Notes: generated from the sequence alone by a model not told the origin. Counted from the stretch's first letter, positions 7,127 through 15,517 are shown. The stretch: DNA of 35,203 nucleotides from Colimorpha sp045642445 (GCA_045642445.1 JAZUIX010000095.1:1-35203), one strand, 5' to 3'. Numbers and translations: made by a program.

Positions 7127-9094
7127 CTACCTTGTCATTTGGTTGTTGATGAGGCGCTGGCTGTACTGTTGCAGGATGGCCCGGAGGAGGCGGTGGTTGC
7201 CGTTGCCCTCTTGTTTGCCGTTGGCTATGACGGCCACGTTGCCGTCCTGTGTCTCAAGTTGGTAGTAATCGTTGCCGAAGGATAGCTGCCACCCGTCGGG
7301 GTTGCGGAAGGCGCTGGTGCCGAAGCAGACGGTGGGGGTGGTGATGCCGAGGTAGTCGAGGAGTGTGGGCATGATGTCGAGCTGCTGCATGAGGCGGGGG
7401 TAGAGGTGGTGAGGCGCGGGAATGGCGGCGAGGGTGTCGGCGGGCTGCGGGATGTAGAACATCAGGGGGATGCGGTACCAGCCGTTGTAGTCGTTGTAGG
7501 GGCGGCTGAGGCCTTGTCCGCTGTGGTCGGCGGTGATGACGAAGATGGTGTTGGTGTACCAGTCGGTCTGGCTTGCGGCTTTGAAGAAGAGGCGCAGGGC
7601 GTTGTCGGTGTATGACATGACGCGGCAGAGTTTGTGGGGTCCTTCGGCAAAGTCGTCCTTGTGGTTGGGCGCCATGGTGTAGGGGTGGTGCGAGGAGAGG
7701 GTGAAGACGCCCGACATGAAGGGCTCTTGGAAGGTGCTCAGCTGGCGGACCATGTATTGCAGGTAGGGCTCGTCGTAGATGCCCCAGCAGCCGTCGTAGT
7801 CGTCGGCGCCGGTGTTGGGCGAGGCTTCATATTCGTTGCGGCCATAGTATTCCTGGAAGCCGAATTTGCGGCAAAGGTTGTCGAAGGACATGACGCCGTT
7901 GTCGCCACCGTGGAAGAAGGCGGTGTGATAGCCGTTGTCGCGGAGCACGGCGGGGAGGGCGTAGAGGCTGTCGTCGGCGTAGTCGGAGAGGGGATAGGGG
8001 AAGTCCATGAGTGTGGGCAGGGAGGCGAAGACCGCGGGGATGCCCTCGATGGATTTTTTGCCGTTGGCGCGGCCCTGGTAGACGATGGCGTGTTGGGAGA
8101 GCGAGTCGAGGAAGGGGGTGCAGGAGGCCATGGCGCCGTGGTTGTAGCAGCCCATGTATTCCTGTCCGAAACTTTCGAGGACGAGGATCACCACGTTTTT
8201 GCGGTGGGTGATGTCGGTTTGGGGCATCATGGGGTCGAAGGGGTTGCTCCAGCAACCTCCGCGGGGTGCCCAGAGGCCGGGTTGCAAGGTGTCGAGCATA
8301 TCGCTGTGTTGGAAGCGGGGGTCGAAGAGGCGCTGGGCCTCGTCGGGGCTCATGTATTGGGGGTCGTTGAGTGTGCCGCCGTTGCGATAGGTGCGAATGA
8401 TGTTGTAGAGGCTGTTGGTGACCAGCGGACTGTTCTTGCACTGGCTGTAGTTGGTGCAGGAGGGCCAGGGGGCCTTGGGGTTGCAGAGGGCGTTGGCGAA
8501 GAGGCCGAGGCAGACGAGCGCCAGGACGGAGCCAAAGATGTTGTCGGCTCTGTAGTTGGCGTATTTGATGCGGGGTGCGAGGACGATTTTTCTGCCGCCA
8601 TAGATGGCGAAGAACAGCAGGAAAAGCCCCACGAGGGTGGCATACCAATAGTCTTTGAGGAAATGAGGCCAGAGCACCATCATGTTGCCACCGATGCCCA
8701 TGTAGTGGAATATCTCGCCGCTGAGACGTCGGTAGGTGAATTGGAAATAGGGGGCGTCGCAAACATCGGCCAAGATGAGGCACAGCACAGGGATATAGTA
8801 GAGAAAAAGCTCGACAACGGCGCGGAATGTCTTGTTCCAGCGACATTTGAGCGGCAGCAGGTTGACGAAATAATAGGGGAGGAGCATCAATCCCACGGTG
8901 ACAAGGGCGAAAACGATGTTGCCCCAGAGGATGCTGCCCCACTCGGCCCAGCCGTCGACGTGGAAGATGCGGGTGTTGGCAAAATAGAAGAGCACTTGGG
9001 CCCCGAGCAGCAGCAGTATTGCCAGGAGTGATTTGGCGAGGAGGTAGATATATATGTTGTTGGTGTTGATCCAGCCTTGTTTCTTTCTATTCAT
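7127..9094 (-). CDS. LtaS-like membrane phosphoglycerol transferase / sulfatase-family protein
   Basis: A polytopic membrane protein with a periplasmic sulfatase-fold domain. About five membrane segments lie within residues 15-205, followed by the catalytic domain from about 298. Recognisable positions include the metal-site Glu307 in VLESFG, Ser348 in GKKSIEG where LtaS has its catalytic Thr, His470 in SSHHPY, and Asp523-His524 in TADHSG. The family moves phosphoglycerol, phosphoethanolamine or similar groups from phospholipids to glycans or lipids. Bacteroidota have no classical lipoteichoic acid, so the acceptor is unknown. Length is 655 aa, matching LtaS proteins. A lipid kinase follows 21 nt downstream and a GldB-like lipoprotein gene lies upstream across 88 nt of degenerate repeats. 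Confidence 0.88.
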   Translation of the reverse strand: MNRKKQGWINTNNIYIYLLAKSLLAILLLLGAQVLFYFANTRIFHVDGWAEWGSILWGNIVFALVTVGLMLLPYYFVNLLPLKCRWNKTFRAVVELFLYYIPVLCLILADVCDAPYFQFTYRRLSGEIFHYMGIGGNMMVLWPHFLKDYWYATLVGLFLLFFAIYGGRKIVLAPRIKYANYRADNIFGSVLALVCLGLFANALCNPKAPWPSCTNYSQCKNSPLVTNSLYNIIRTYRNGGTLNDPQYMSPDEAQRLFDPRFQHSDMLDTLQPGLWAPRGGCWSNPFDPMMPQTDITHRKNVVILVLESFGQEYMGCYNHGAMASCTPFLDSLSQHAIVYQGRANGKKSIEGIPAVFASLPTLMDFPYPLSDYADDSLYALPAVLRDNGYHTAFFHGGDNGVMSFDNLCRKFGFQEYYGRNEYEASPNTGADDYDGCWGIYDEPYLQYMVRQLSTFQEPFMSGVFTLSSHHPYTMAPNHKDDFAEGPHKLCRVMSYTDNALRLFFKAASQTDWYTNTIFVITADHSGQGLSRPYNDYNGWYRIPLMFYIPQPADTLAAIPAPHHLYPRLMQQLDIMPTLLDYLGITTPTVCFGTSAFRNPDGWQLSFGNDYYQLETQDGNVAVIANGKQEGNGNHRLLRAILQQYSQRLINNQMTR

Positions 9095-9182
9095 TATATT
9101 GATGTTTCGGAGTTTTGAAATTTTGAAGTTTCGAGTTTTTGAAATTTCGAGCTTTCGCAGTCAGTTCTTAACTCTTAACTAA
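9095..9182. repeat. degenerate short tandem repeats ending in 7-bp units
   Basis: From about 9108 to 9155 the sequence is a run of near-repeats of TTTCGAG and TTTTGAAA type. At 9165-9178 two 7-bp units TTCTTAA and CTCTTAA follow, ending just before the stop codon of the GldB-like gene (9183-9185). The same TTCTTAA/CTCTTAA unit forms a five-copy array at 14324-14358, and the 11-mer ACTAATCACGG recurs at 14387-14397. Confidence 0.6.
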
Positions 9183-10157
9183 TCACGGACGATAATTCGA
9201 TTGGCTTAAAATCTTCTGAGCGTCGGTTTCGTTGAAAAGCTCCTGGAGGGAGCAGTTGTTGCGCTTCATGTACTGGCTCACGATGTGCCACCCGATATAG
9301 TCGGTGGTGCGGGGAGCCGAGTCGCGGAAGGCGTTGGTGGAAGGGGCGTCGTCGATGAAGTTGTGGAAGCGCATGTAGTCGGTTTCGTACAAGAGTTGGT
9401 TTTGCATAAAGTAGGTCCAGACATTCTCCTCGTTGTGCTCCATCCAGTCGATTTGCTCGGAGGTGTAGCGCATGAGCAGGCTGTCGGGGGCTTCGGGGAG
9501 CACCTGCTGGGCGAAATAGATGGCTTTGCCCTCGGCAATCATGTAGTCGAGGAGTGTCATGGTGCGGTCTTCGGCCACGCAGATGTGTTCGCTGGCCACG
9601 CCGAGCATACAGTCGACGGGGAGGTATTCGCGGCGGCTCTGCTTGACCAGGTACAGGGGTGTGCCGAAAAAGCCGTAGCGTTCGGTGTGGGGGAGGATGT
9701 ATTGGTCGAGGCTGATGAGCAGTTCGTGGTCGGAGAAGCCCACGCGCATGTTGTAGTCAAAACTGCCCGAGATGTAGGTGTAGACCTTGTCGTAGTTGAG
9801 GTCGGGGTCGAGGTCCTTGGCGCGAGCCAGGGCTTTGCCCAAGAGGGCGGATTCCTGGTTCATGTCGCCGAAGACGCTGTCGACAATGCGGTAGATGTCG
9901 CGCATGGTGGGGTCGGCCACAAAGCCGGCGAGCATGGCCATGAACTCGGGGTTCTCGGGGGCGATGTTGAGCAGGGGGGTGGCGAACTCCTCGCGCGAGG
10001 AGGCCAGGCGTTGGGGCATCTGAGCTGCAGGGCCCTCGAACAGCACCTTCTCGAAGCGGTGCAGCTGCACCGCTTCGACAGGTGTGCGACGGCAGGAGGA
10101 GAGCATGATGATGCCCGCCACCACCGTCAGTAATATGTAAGTAGTCTTACTCCTCAC
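9183..10157 (-). CDS. gldB: GldB-like lipoprotein
   Basis: An envelope lipoprotein resembling GldB, known in Flavobacterium as a gliding/type IX secretion-associated lipoprotein and also found in non-gliding Bacteroidota. The N-terminus is a lipoprotein signal with lipobox LSSC and acylated Cys22. Length is 324 aa, the same as GldB. The start codon is GTG at 10157, lying inside the 3' end of the upstream DUF349 gene with an 11-nt overlap; using it gives a full signal peptide, whereas the next ATG would destroy it. This arrangement implies translational coupling. No zinc-protease HExxH motif is present. No gliding genes are in the window, so a motility role is not implied. Confidence 0.75.
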   Translation of the reverse strand: MRSKTTYILLTVVAGIIMLSSCRRTPVEAVQLHRFEKVLFEGPAAQMPQRLASSREEFATPLLNIAPENPEFMAMLAGFVADPTMRDIYRIVDSVFGDMNQESALLGKALARAKDLDPDLNYDKVYTYISGSFDYNMRVGFSDHELLISLDQYILPHTERYGFFGTPLYLVKQSRREYLPVDCMLGVASEHICVAEDRTMTLLDYMIAEGKAIYFAQQVLPEAPDSLLMRYTSEQIDWMEHNEENVWTYFMQNQLLYETDYMRFHNFIDDAPSTNAFRDSAPRTTDYIGWHIVSQYMKRNNCSLQELFNETDAQKILSQSNYRP

Positions 10158-12090
10158 TTTTTTGTTCCTCGTCTTTTTCGTTCAAAATTCTCAGTTTGGC
10201 TTCGAGGAGGGCGATCTGCTGGCGAGCACCCTGCATCTTCTTCTCGAACTCGGCCTTGAGGAGGTCGGCCTGTTTGCTGCTGGCCAGGAAACCGAGGTTG
10301 TTCTCCCAAAGTTTGAGGTCGGCGCGGAGTTTCTCGATTTTGTCGAGGAGTTCCTGCTTCTCGTTGTTGACGAAGCGCTTGGTGTCGCCGGCGAAGTTGC
10401 GGATACGCTCGCGGTAGGAGTTCTCTTCGGCTTCGCGGGCAGAGATCTTCAGTTTCTCGAAGATGCCGTTGATCAGCTCGCGATACTCCTTCTGCACGCG
10501 GTCTTTCTCCTTCATGGGCACATGACCGATCTCGGCCCAGCGGCGCTGGAAGTCCTTGATGGCGTTGAGGTTCTCGTCCTTGTCCTCACCAAAGACGTAG
10601 GCCTTGAGCTCGTCGATGATGCCGTTCTTCTTGACCAGGTTCTCGCCCTCGCTGCTGCGGATGTCCTTGAAGTATTCGCCCTTCTTGGCAAAGAACTCGT
10701 CGCAGGCGCTGCGGAAGCGGTGCCACACCTTGTCGCTCACCTTGCGGCTGGTGGCTCCGATGTTCTTCCACTCGGCCTGGAGCTCGAGGAGCTCCTCGGT
10801 GGCCTTCTTCCAGTCTTCGCGCTTGGCGATGGCTTCGGCTTTGAGGCAGAGGTCGATTTTCTTGTTGTAGTTCTCCGACTGTTCGTCGCGGATCTGGCCG
10901 AAGTGGAGCTTTTTGTCGGCATAGTGCTTGTCGATGATGCCTTTGAACTTGCCCCAGATTTCCTCGTTCTGCTCGTGCGGCACGGGGCCGATGCTCTTCC
11001 AGAGCTTCAGGAGGCCGTCGAGGGCCTCGGTGGTGTCGTTCCACTCCTTGGTGGAGGAGGGCTGCTCCTGGGTGAGTTCGGCGGCCTTCTCGATGAGGGC
11101 CTGCTTGGCGAGGAGGTTCTGGTCGAGTTCCTCTTTGCGCTGGTCGTAGTATTCGCGGCGGCGCTCGTCAATCTGGTTGGCGGCATTGTTGAAGCGCTGC
11201 CAGGTCTCCTCGTTCTGCTCCGAGGGCACAGGGCCTATCTCTTTCCACTGGGCGCGGAGGTCCTGCAGGGCTTTGAAAGCCTTAACGATGGATGTCTCCA
11301 CAATGAGTTCCTCGGCCTTCTCGCAGAGCTGGATTTTCTGCTCCAGGTTGCGTTTGAGGTCGAGCATGCGGAGCTCTTTATTGATTTTCACCTTGTTGAA
11401 GAACTGCTCGATGAGGAAATGGTAGTTCTGCCAAAGGTCGTTCATCTGGTCGCGTGGCACATCGCCGATGGATTTCCACTTGTCCTGGATGGTGTTGAAA
11501 TCGTCGTAGGTCTGCTTCAGCGACTCCTCGTCCTTGTCGATGAGTGCACGAAGCTCCTCGAGAATCTGCTGCTTGGCCTCGAGGTTGCGCTTTTTCTGCG
11601 CCTCGATGTCGTCGAGCATCTTCTGACGGCGGGTGCGGTAGGTGTCGTAGGCCTTGTAGAAAGCGTCGGCCACGGCATCGTTGGCAGGCTGGTAGTCGTC
11701 CTTGTTGCCGCCTTCGGCAATAAAGGCTTCGAAAGCCTGTTTCTCCACCTCTTTGTTGAGGGTGGTGAACTGGGCGCGGATAGCGGTGGCGCGGTTTCGG
11801 ATCTTGGCCACATCGTCGTTCAGGAGCTCGTTGAAGGCGCTCAACAGCTCTTCGCGGCTCATGGCGCTGTAATCCACCGTGGGCTCGGCTTCCGCCTCTT
11901 TCTGGGGTTCGTTTTCGTCGGCAGGGGTGCCGGCGTTAGTCTCGGGCATCGTCTCGGCGACGGGCTCGGCATTGGGATTGGGTTGATTAGAGTCGTTGTC
12001 GGCTGCGTTTTGGTTCACGTCGTTGTTTTCGACAACAGGTTGCAGTTCTTCGTTCTGTACGGGTTGCTGCATTTCATTCAGGTCTTCCAT
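10147..12090 (-). CDS. DUF349 domain protein with five repeats
   Basis: A long, charged, mostly helical cytoplasmic protein of 647 aa. The first ~75 residues are acidic and rich in Asn, Glu and Pro (low complexity, probably disordered). Five DUF349 units follow, each with a WKxIGxVP-like core, at Trp205, Trp282, Trp364, Trp441 and Trp518; four of the five are exactly 77 residues from a neighbour. Coiled-coil-like helices close the C-terminus. The function of DUF349 is not established; a single-stranded-nucleic-acid or ribosome-associated role has been suggested for some members and I cannot confirm it here. The start is set at 12090 (MEDLNEMQQP), since the longer frame upstream crosses the promoter and encodes unrelated hydrophobic sequence. 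It is the first gene of the run with the GldB-like gene. Confidence 0.9.
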   Translation of the reverse strand: MEDLNEMQQPVQNEELQPVVENNDVNQNAADNDSNQPNPNAEPVAETMPETNAGTPADENEPQKEAEAEPTVDYSAMSREELLSAFNELLNDDVAKIRNRATAIRAQFTTLNKEVEKQAFEAFIAEGGNKDDYQPANDAVADAFYKAYDTYRTRRQKMLDDIEAQKKRNLEAKQQILEELRALIDKDEESLKQTYDDFNTIQDKWKSIGDVPRDQMNDLWQNYHFLIEQFFNKVKINKELRMLDLKRNLEQKIQLCEKAEELIVETSIVKAFKALQDLRAQWKEIGPVPSEQNEETWQRFNNAANQIDERRREYYDQRKEELDQNLLAKQALIEKAAELTQEQPSSTKEWNDTTEALDGLLKLWKSIGPVPHEQNEEIWGKFKGIIDKHYADKKLHFGQIRDEQSENYNKKIDLCLKAEAIAKREDWKKATEELLELQAEWKNIGATSRKVSDKVWHRFRSACDEFFAKKGEYFKDIRSSEGENLVKKNGIIDELKAYVFGEDKDENLNAIKDFQRRWAEIGHVPMKEKDRVQKEYRELINGIFEKLKISAREAEENSYRERIRNFAGDTKRFVNNEKQELLDKIEKLRADLKLWENNLGFLASSKQADLLKAEFEKKMQGARQQIALLEAKLRILNEKDEEQKSEE

Positions 12091-12172
12091 TTTGGATAAA
12101 TTGTTTAGAATTAGTTCTACAACAATGTGTTGCAGACGTTGATTTGGGTTAACTCTGCCCGAAGGCGAAATG

Positions 12173-12180
12173 CAAAGATA
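12173..12180 (-). promoter_or_regulatory. -7 box for the DUF349-GldB-like operon
   Basis: TATCTTTG on the minus strand matches TAnnTTTG. It lies 82 nt before the DUF349 start codon. No clear -33 TTTG is present at the expected distance. Confidence 0.55.
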
Positions 12181-12358
12181 CAAAAAAAATGGAATATCTA
12201 ATATATAAAATGCCTCAAACGGCAAAAAATAATTCCGAAACAGGAAAATGAGGTTTTGAATTAGGGGCAAAACAGGGGAGGTGAAAGGGGAAGAAAGTAT
12301 GTGATTTTAACAATCTGTTTTGTGTTGAATTTTGCTCCAAAAGGGGCCTCGGAGATGG

Positions 12359-12398
12359 TTCGCTTATCCTTCGCTTATCCTTCGCTTATGGTTCGCTC
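12359..12398. repeat. 11-bp tandem repeat
   Basis: Two exact copies of TTCGCTTATCC (12359-12369, 12370-12380), a third as TTCGCTTATGG (12381-12391) and a partial fourth TTCGCTC (12392-12398). It sits in the middle of the divergent intergenic region. Confidence 0.85.
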
Positions 12399-12576
12399 CT
12401 GAAATACCCCGTGAGCGACCCCAAAACGACCCTTGTGCGAGGCATCAAAAAAGCATCTCCGACCTATATTGATTTAACAATAGTTAAAAATTTTAATAAT
12501 CGTTTTTTTGAGCCATTTTTGAAGAGCGAAAAAGATTTTTTTTTGAACAAAAAGTGCAAGTGTCGAATATTTTTTG

Positions 12577-12584
12577 TATATTTG
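12577..12584 (+). promoter_or_regulatory. -7 box for DUF4199-GT2
   Basis: TATATTTG followed by an AT-rich leader; the ATG at 12600 is 15 nt after the box, so the 5' leader is only about 10 nt. The surrounding string is nearly identical to the sppA promoter. Confidence 0.65.
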
Positions 12585-12599
12585 CATTTTTATAGATAT

Positions 12600-13184
12600 A
12601 TGACGAAGATTTTTAGACGATATAACTCAACGATTTACGGCAATTACAAAAAGTATGCCCTCGTCTACGGCTTGGCAATTGGCTGTGCGCAGTTCGTGGT
12701 GGTGGCTTTTTGGAACCTGCTTTCGTCGACCTGGCTGCCGAGTCCCGAGAACTATGTTACCGAGGTGGTGCTGCTCGCGGGAATATTCGGTTTCACCTAC
12801 CTTTATCGCCGCAACCTTAAGGCCCGCCCGGGGCAGGAGGGCGCGGGGGTGACCCTGAAGGAGCTGCTGCTGCTGGGGCTGGGCATGGGCTGTGTGGGAG
12901 CCGTGGTTTACGGCTTGTGGATGTGGCTCTATTGCGGCAGATTGATGCCCAACATGGTGGAATACTTTAACGATCAGCGTATTGCTGTGATGCCCGGGGC
13001 CGAGACAGGCGAGGAGGCACGGAAGGCCATAGAGATGGTGAGGAACTATACGGCTGGCGACTGGGCCTTCATCGGCGGGTTCCGCACAGCGGTGATGAGC
13101 GTGATGTTCGCCTTTTTCGCCGCACTGATTTTCCGCACCGAGTATGCCCCTGTGAGGGAAAAGAAAGAAAAGACAAAAGATTGA
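12600..13184 (+). CDS. DUF4199 family membrane protein
   Basis: A 194-residue inner-membrane protein with four predicted membrane segments, at about residues 18-40, 50-65, 90-115 and 155-180 by eye. Its last ~15 residues are a charged cytoplasmic tail (EKKEKTKD). It matches DUF4199, a Bacteroidota family of unknown function commonly encoded beside a dolichyl-phosphate-mannose-synthase-like GT2, as here. The start at 12600 is chosen because it follows the -7 box by 15 nt. A link to polyprenyl-phosphate sugar handling is an inference from neighbourhood only. A 34-nt gap separates it from the glycosyltransferase. Confidence 0.85.
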   Translation: MTKIFRRYNSTIYGNYKKYALVYGLAIGCAQFVVVAFWNLLSSTWLPSPENYVTEVVLLAGIFGFTYLYRRNLKARPGQEGAGVTLKELLLLGLGMGCVGAVVYGLWMWLYCGRLMPNMVEYFNDQRIAVMPGAETGEEARKAIEMVRNYTAGDWAFIGGFRTAVMSVMFAFFAALIFRTEYAPVREKKEKTKD

Positions 13185-13218
13185 TTTTTAAATAACAAAA
13201 GAAAACTGATTTACAACT

Positions 13219-14166
13219 ATGGATATTTCAATTATTGTACCGCTGTTTAACGAAGACGAATCGCTGCCGCATCTGGCAGAGTGGATCGACCGCGTTATGA
13301 ATGAGAACCATTTCGACTATGAGGTCATCATGGTGGACGATGGCAGCAAGGATAATTCGTGGCAGGTGATTGAGGACCTCCACGCCAAGAACGGACGCTA
13401 CAAGGGCGTCAAGTTCCGCCGCAACTACGGCAAGTCGGCAGCCCTGAATGTGGGTTTTGCCCGTGCCGAGGGCGACGTGGTGATTACGATGGATGCCGAC
13501 CTGCAGGACAGCCCCGACGAGGTGCCCGAGCTGTACCGCATGATTAAGGAGGAGGGCTACGACCTGGTGAGCGGCTGGAAGAAGAAGCGTTATGATTCGA
13601 AGATCGCCAAGAATATTCCCTCGAAGTTTTTCAACTGGACTACACGCAAAATGAGCGGTATTAAGCTGCATGACTTCAACTGTGGCTTGAAGGCCTACCG
13701 CCGCGATGTGGTGAAGTGCATCGAGGTGTATGGCGAGATGCACCGCTATATTCCCGTGATTGCCAAATGGGCGGGATTTTCGAAGATTGGCGAGAAGGTG
13801 GTGCAGCACCGCAAGCGCGAGTTCGGTGTCACCAAGTTTGGTTTGAACCGTTTTGTGAACGGCTACCTGGATCTGATGAGCATCATGTTCATGTCCAAGT
13901 TCGGCAAGCAGCCCATGCACTTCTTCGGTTTGATAGGCAGTGTGGCCTTTTTGCTGGGCTTTGTCGCCTTCGTGGTGGTGTGTGTGATGCGCCTCTGTGG
14001 CCGTATAGCTTTGACCAACAGCGTGTGGTTCTACGTGTCGATGCTGTTCATTTTGATGGGCACGGTGCTCTTCCTTGCCGGCTTTATCGGCGAGCTGGTG
14101 TGCCGCAACTCGACCACGCGAAACCAGTATCTGATTGAAAAAGATATGGTGTCAATTGAGAATTGA
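13219..14166 (+). CDS. membrane-anchored family 2 glycosyltransferase (DPM1/GtrB-like)
   Basis: Transfers a sugar from a nucleotide donor, probably onto a polyprenyl-phosphate carrier at the cytoplasmic face. The GT-A domain occupies residues 1-220, with IIVPLFNEDE at the start, VDDGS (Asp40/Asp41) and the metal-binding DAD motif at Asp92-Asp94. Two C-terminal membrane helices (about 236-258 and 268-294) give the GtrB/ArnC-like layout. Length is 315 aa, typical. It forms an operon with the DUF4199 gene. The last three codons and the stop lie inside an array of 7-bp AATTGAG/AATTGAA repeats, so the C-terminus (SIEN) is written by the repeat. Confidence 0.92.
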   Translation: MDISIIVPLFNEDESLPHLAEWIDRVMNENHFDYEVIMVDDGSKDNSWQVIEDLHAKNGRYKGVKFRRNYGKSAALNVGFARAEGDVVITMDADLQDSPDEVPELYRMIKEEGYDLVSGWKKKRYDSKIAKNIPSKFFNWTTRKMSGIKLHDFNCGLKAYRRDVVKCIEVYGEMHRYIPVIAKWAGFSKIGEKVVQHRKREFGVTKFGLNRFVNGYLDLMSIMFMSKFGKQPMHFFGLIGSVAFLLGFVAFVVVCVMRLCGRIALTNSVWFYVSMLFILMGTVLFLAGFIGELVCRNSTTRNQYLIEKDMVSIEN

Positions 14167-14366
14167 GAATTGAAAATTGAGAATTGAAAATTAAGGTAAA
14201 GGTTATTGGTTATCGGTTATTGGTTATCGATTTATAAGGGTTATTGGTTATTGGTTATAGGTTATCGATTTGTAAAGGTTATTGGTTTTTAATAATACGA
14301 GGTACTTATTGATTCGGGAACCGTTCTTAACTCTTAATTCTTAACTCTTAACTCTTAACTAATCAA
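14154..14366. repeat. cluster of short tandem repeats downstream of the GT2 gene
   Basis: Three arrays in succession. At 14154-14188, five 7-bp units of AATTGAG/AATTGAA start inside the GT2 coding region. At about 14201-14290 there are interrupted copies of GGTTATTGGTTATCG. At 14324-14358, five 7-bp units of TTCTTAA/CTCTTAA occur. A short hairpin AGGGC-TGCC-GCCCT (14366-14379) and another 7-bp pair (TTCACTA, TTCACCA at about 14398) precede the next gene. No protein or RNA gene is visible up to 14416. Confidence 0.8.
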
Positions 14367-14416
14367 GGGCTGCCGCCCTCCAAGTCACTAATCACGGTTC
14401 ACTATTCACCAATATG

Positions 14417-15517
14417 TCACATGCTGGGAGACAGGTTGTATATCACTCCTGCATTGAGGATTGCATAACCATTGATCCAGCGTCCTTCCCCTCCATTGAA
14501 ACGGGGAGGCACCACCATGAACCGGCCATCCAAACTGATGTCTATTGACGCGGATACTCTCCATCGCATCATCACACCCGCTTCTACCGACAAATCATAC
14601 TGCTGCTGATCAAACCTCATATTGAACCCCACTCCTGCATAAGGCAACACATTTAATGGGGAGGCCTGCCCAGTGGTTTTCAAATTACTGACATTGAACA
14701 TTATGTTTCCTCGAAGATCATAAAAACGATATAAATAGGGCATCGATCCATTCTGGATTTTTCCCTCTTGCAATGAGAAACAACATCGCAATGTCCAATA
14801 TGTATTGAGGTTTCGACCTACAGCCAAATCAAAATCGCCGCCTACTCTATCGGCCATTGTCTTGGTTGTCTGTCCTTTTACTATCGAGAATGAGGGCCCT
14901 ACGGAAAAGGCACAGAACCAGTCGTCTTTCAGGTCAAAGAAACGACTACTATTTTTCGTTCCTGACAGATTATCGCCAAATGCATAACGAACACCTGTTG
15001 TGATGTCTATGAAGCTCGAGTGGTCCGTATTGCCGTCATACCCATGGGGCATGATATGATATTTGGCTTCGAGCGATATGGCCCAATTTGTGTTCAACCG
15101 AAAATTCATTAACAGACCTGCCATCAACGCAAAGTCGGGATCCATACCTGCCATCGGTTTATGGGCAATGGCGACTCCAAATCCCACCATCGGATAGAAA
15201 TAGACGGTCCTGCGGGACATGCTGTTACCATTGAAGGCGGCTACCGGATCCCACAACATGTCGCAACTGATGTTGGTATGAAAGGTTTCCATAGGACGTA
15301 TCGTTCCTCGAAACCTGACAAGCAAATCGCTATTGATCAATCCACCACACGTCACCTGTCCGTTGAGTCCTACTTCCTGCTCGGCACTGTTTTGGTAAAT
15401 ACTGGCTCCGAGGCCGAAAGATAGCGATGGGCTTGAGATGGGTTTTTCATCTCGTTGCGCCGACAACGTGAGACAGGCAAAGAAAAAGCATAGTATCAAA
15501 AGCGGCTTTTTGTTCAT
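14417..15517 (-). CDS. putative outer-membrane beta-barrel protein, unrecognised family
   Basis: A secreted protein of 366 aa with a clear signal peptide (residues 1-20, ending LTLSAQ). The rest shows many short alternating polar/hydrophobic strands with aromatic residues at their ends, for example FYPMVGFGVAIA, WAISLEAKYHI and VLPYAGVGFNMRF, and closes with the strand ILNAGVIYNL, as expected of an outer-membrane beta-barrel. I do not recognise a specific family. Its base composition is visibly less GC-rich than the DUF349-to-GT2 genes to its left. It follows tig across a strong terminator, so it probably has its own promoter, which I cannot identify. The 3' side is the repeat cluster. Confidence 0.72.
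   Translation of the reverse strand: MNKKPLLILCFFFACLTLSAQRDEKPISSPSLSFGLGASIYQNSAEQEVGLNGQVTCGGLINSDLLVRFRGTIRPMETFHTNISCDMLWDPVAAFNGNSMSRRTVYFYPMVGFGVAIAHKPMAGMDPDFALMAGLLMNFRLNTNWAISLEAKYHIMPHGYDGNTDHSSFIDITTGVRYAFGDNLSGTKNSSRFFDLKDDWFCAFSVGPSFSIVKGQTTKTMADRVGGDFDLAVGRNLNTYWTLRCCFSLQEGKIQNGSMPYLYRFYDLRGNIMFNVSNLKTTGQASPLNVLPYAGVGFNMRFDQQQYDLSVEAGVMMRWRVSASIDISLDGRFMVVPPRFNGGEGRWINGYAILNAGVIYNLSPSM

Larger units (their letters stand above)
12091..12599. other. 509-bp gene-free region between divergent genes
   Basis: The region holds two divergent promoters: -7 boxes at 12173-12180 (minus) and 12577-12584 (plus). Between them lies a tandem 11-bp repeat at 12359-12398. An in-frame extension of the DUF4199 gene back to 12411 is open but lies upstream of its promoter box and looks non-coding. 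I see no RNA gene here. Confidence 0.6.

Noticed and set aside
7634..9031. 465-codon open frame opposite the LtaS-like gene
   Set aside because: Composition is almost only Val/Gly/Glu/Ala, as expected from antisense reading. The minus-strand frame has the sulfatase motifs.
10162..12099. 645-codon open frame on the plus strand opposite the DUF349 gene
   Set aside because: It mirrors the coding frame of a clear five-repeat DUF349 protein. Its Leu/Val/Glu-rich translation comes from antisense reading of GC-rich codons and has no domain.
12411..12599. N-terminal extension of the DUF4199 protein
   Set aside because: It lies upstream of the -7 box at 12577-12584 and its translation does not look like the family. 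The ATG at 12600 fits the promoter.
14154..14366. CRISPR array
   Set aside because: The units are contiguous 7- to 15-bp repeats without unique spacers, and no cas genes are present.
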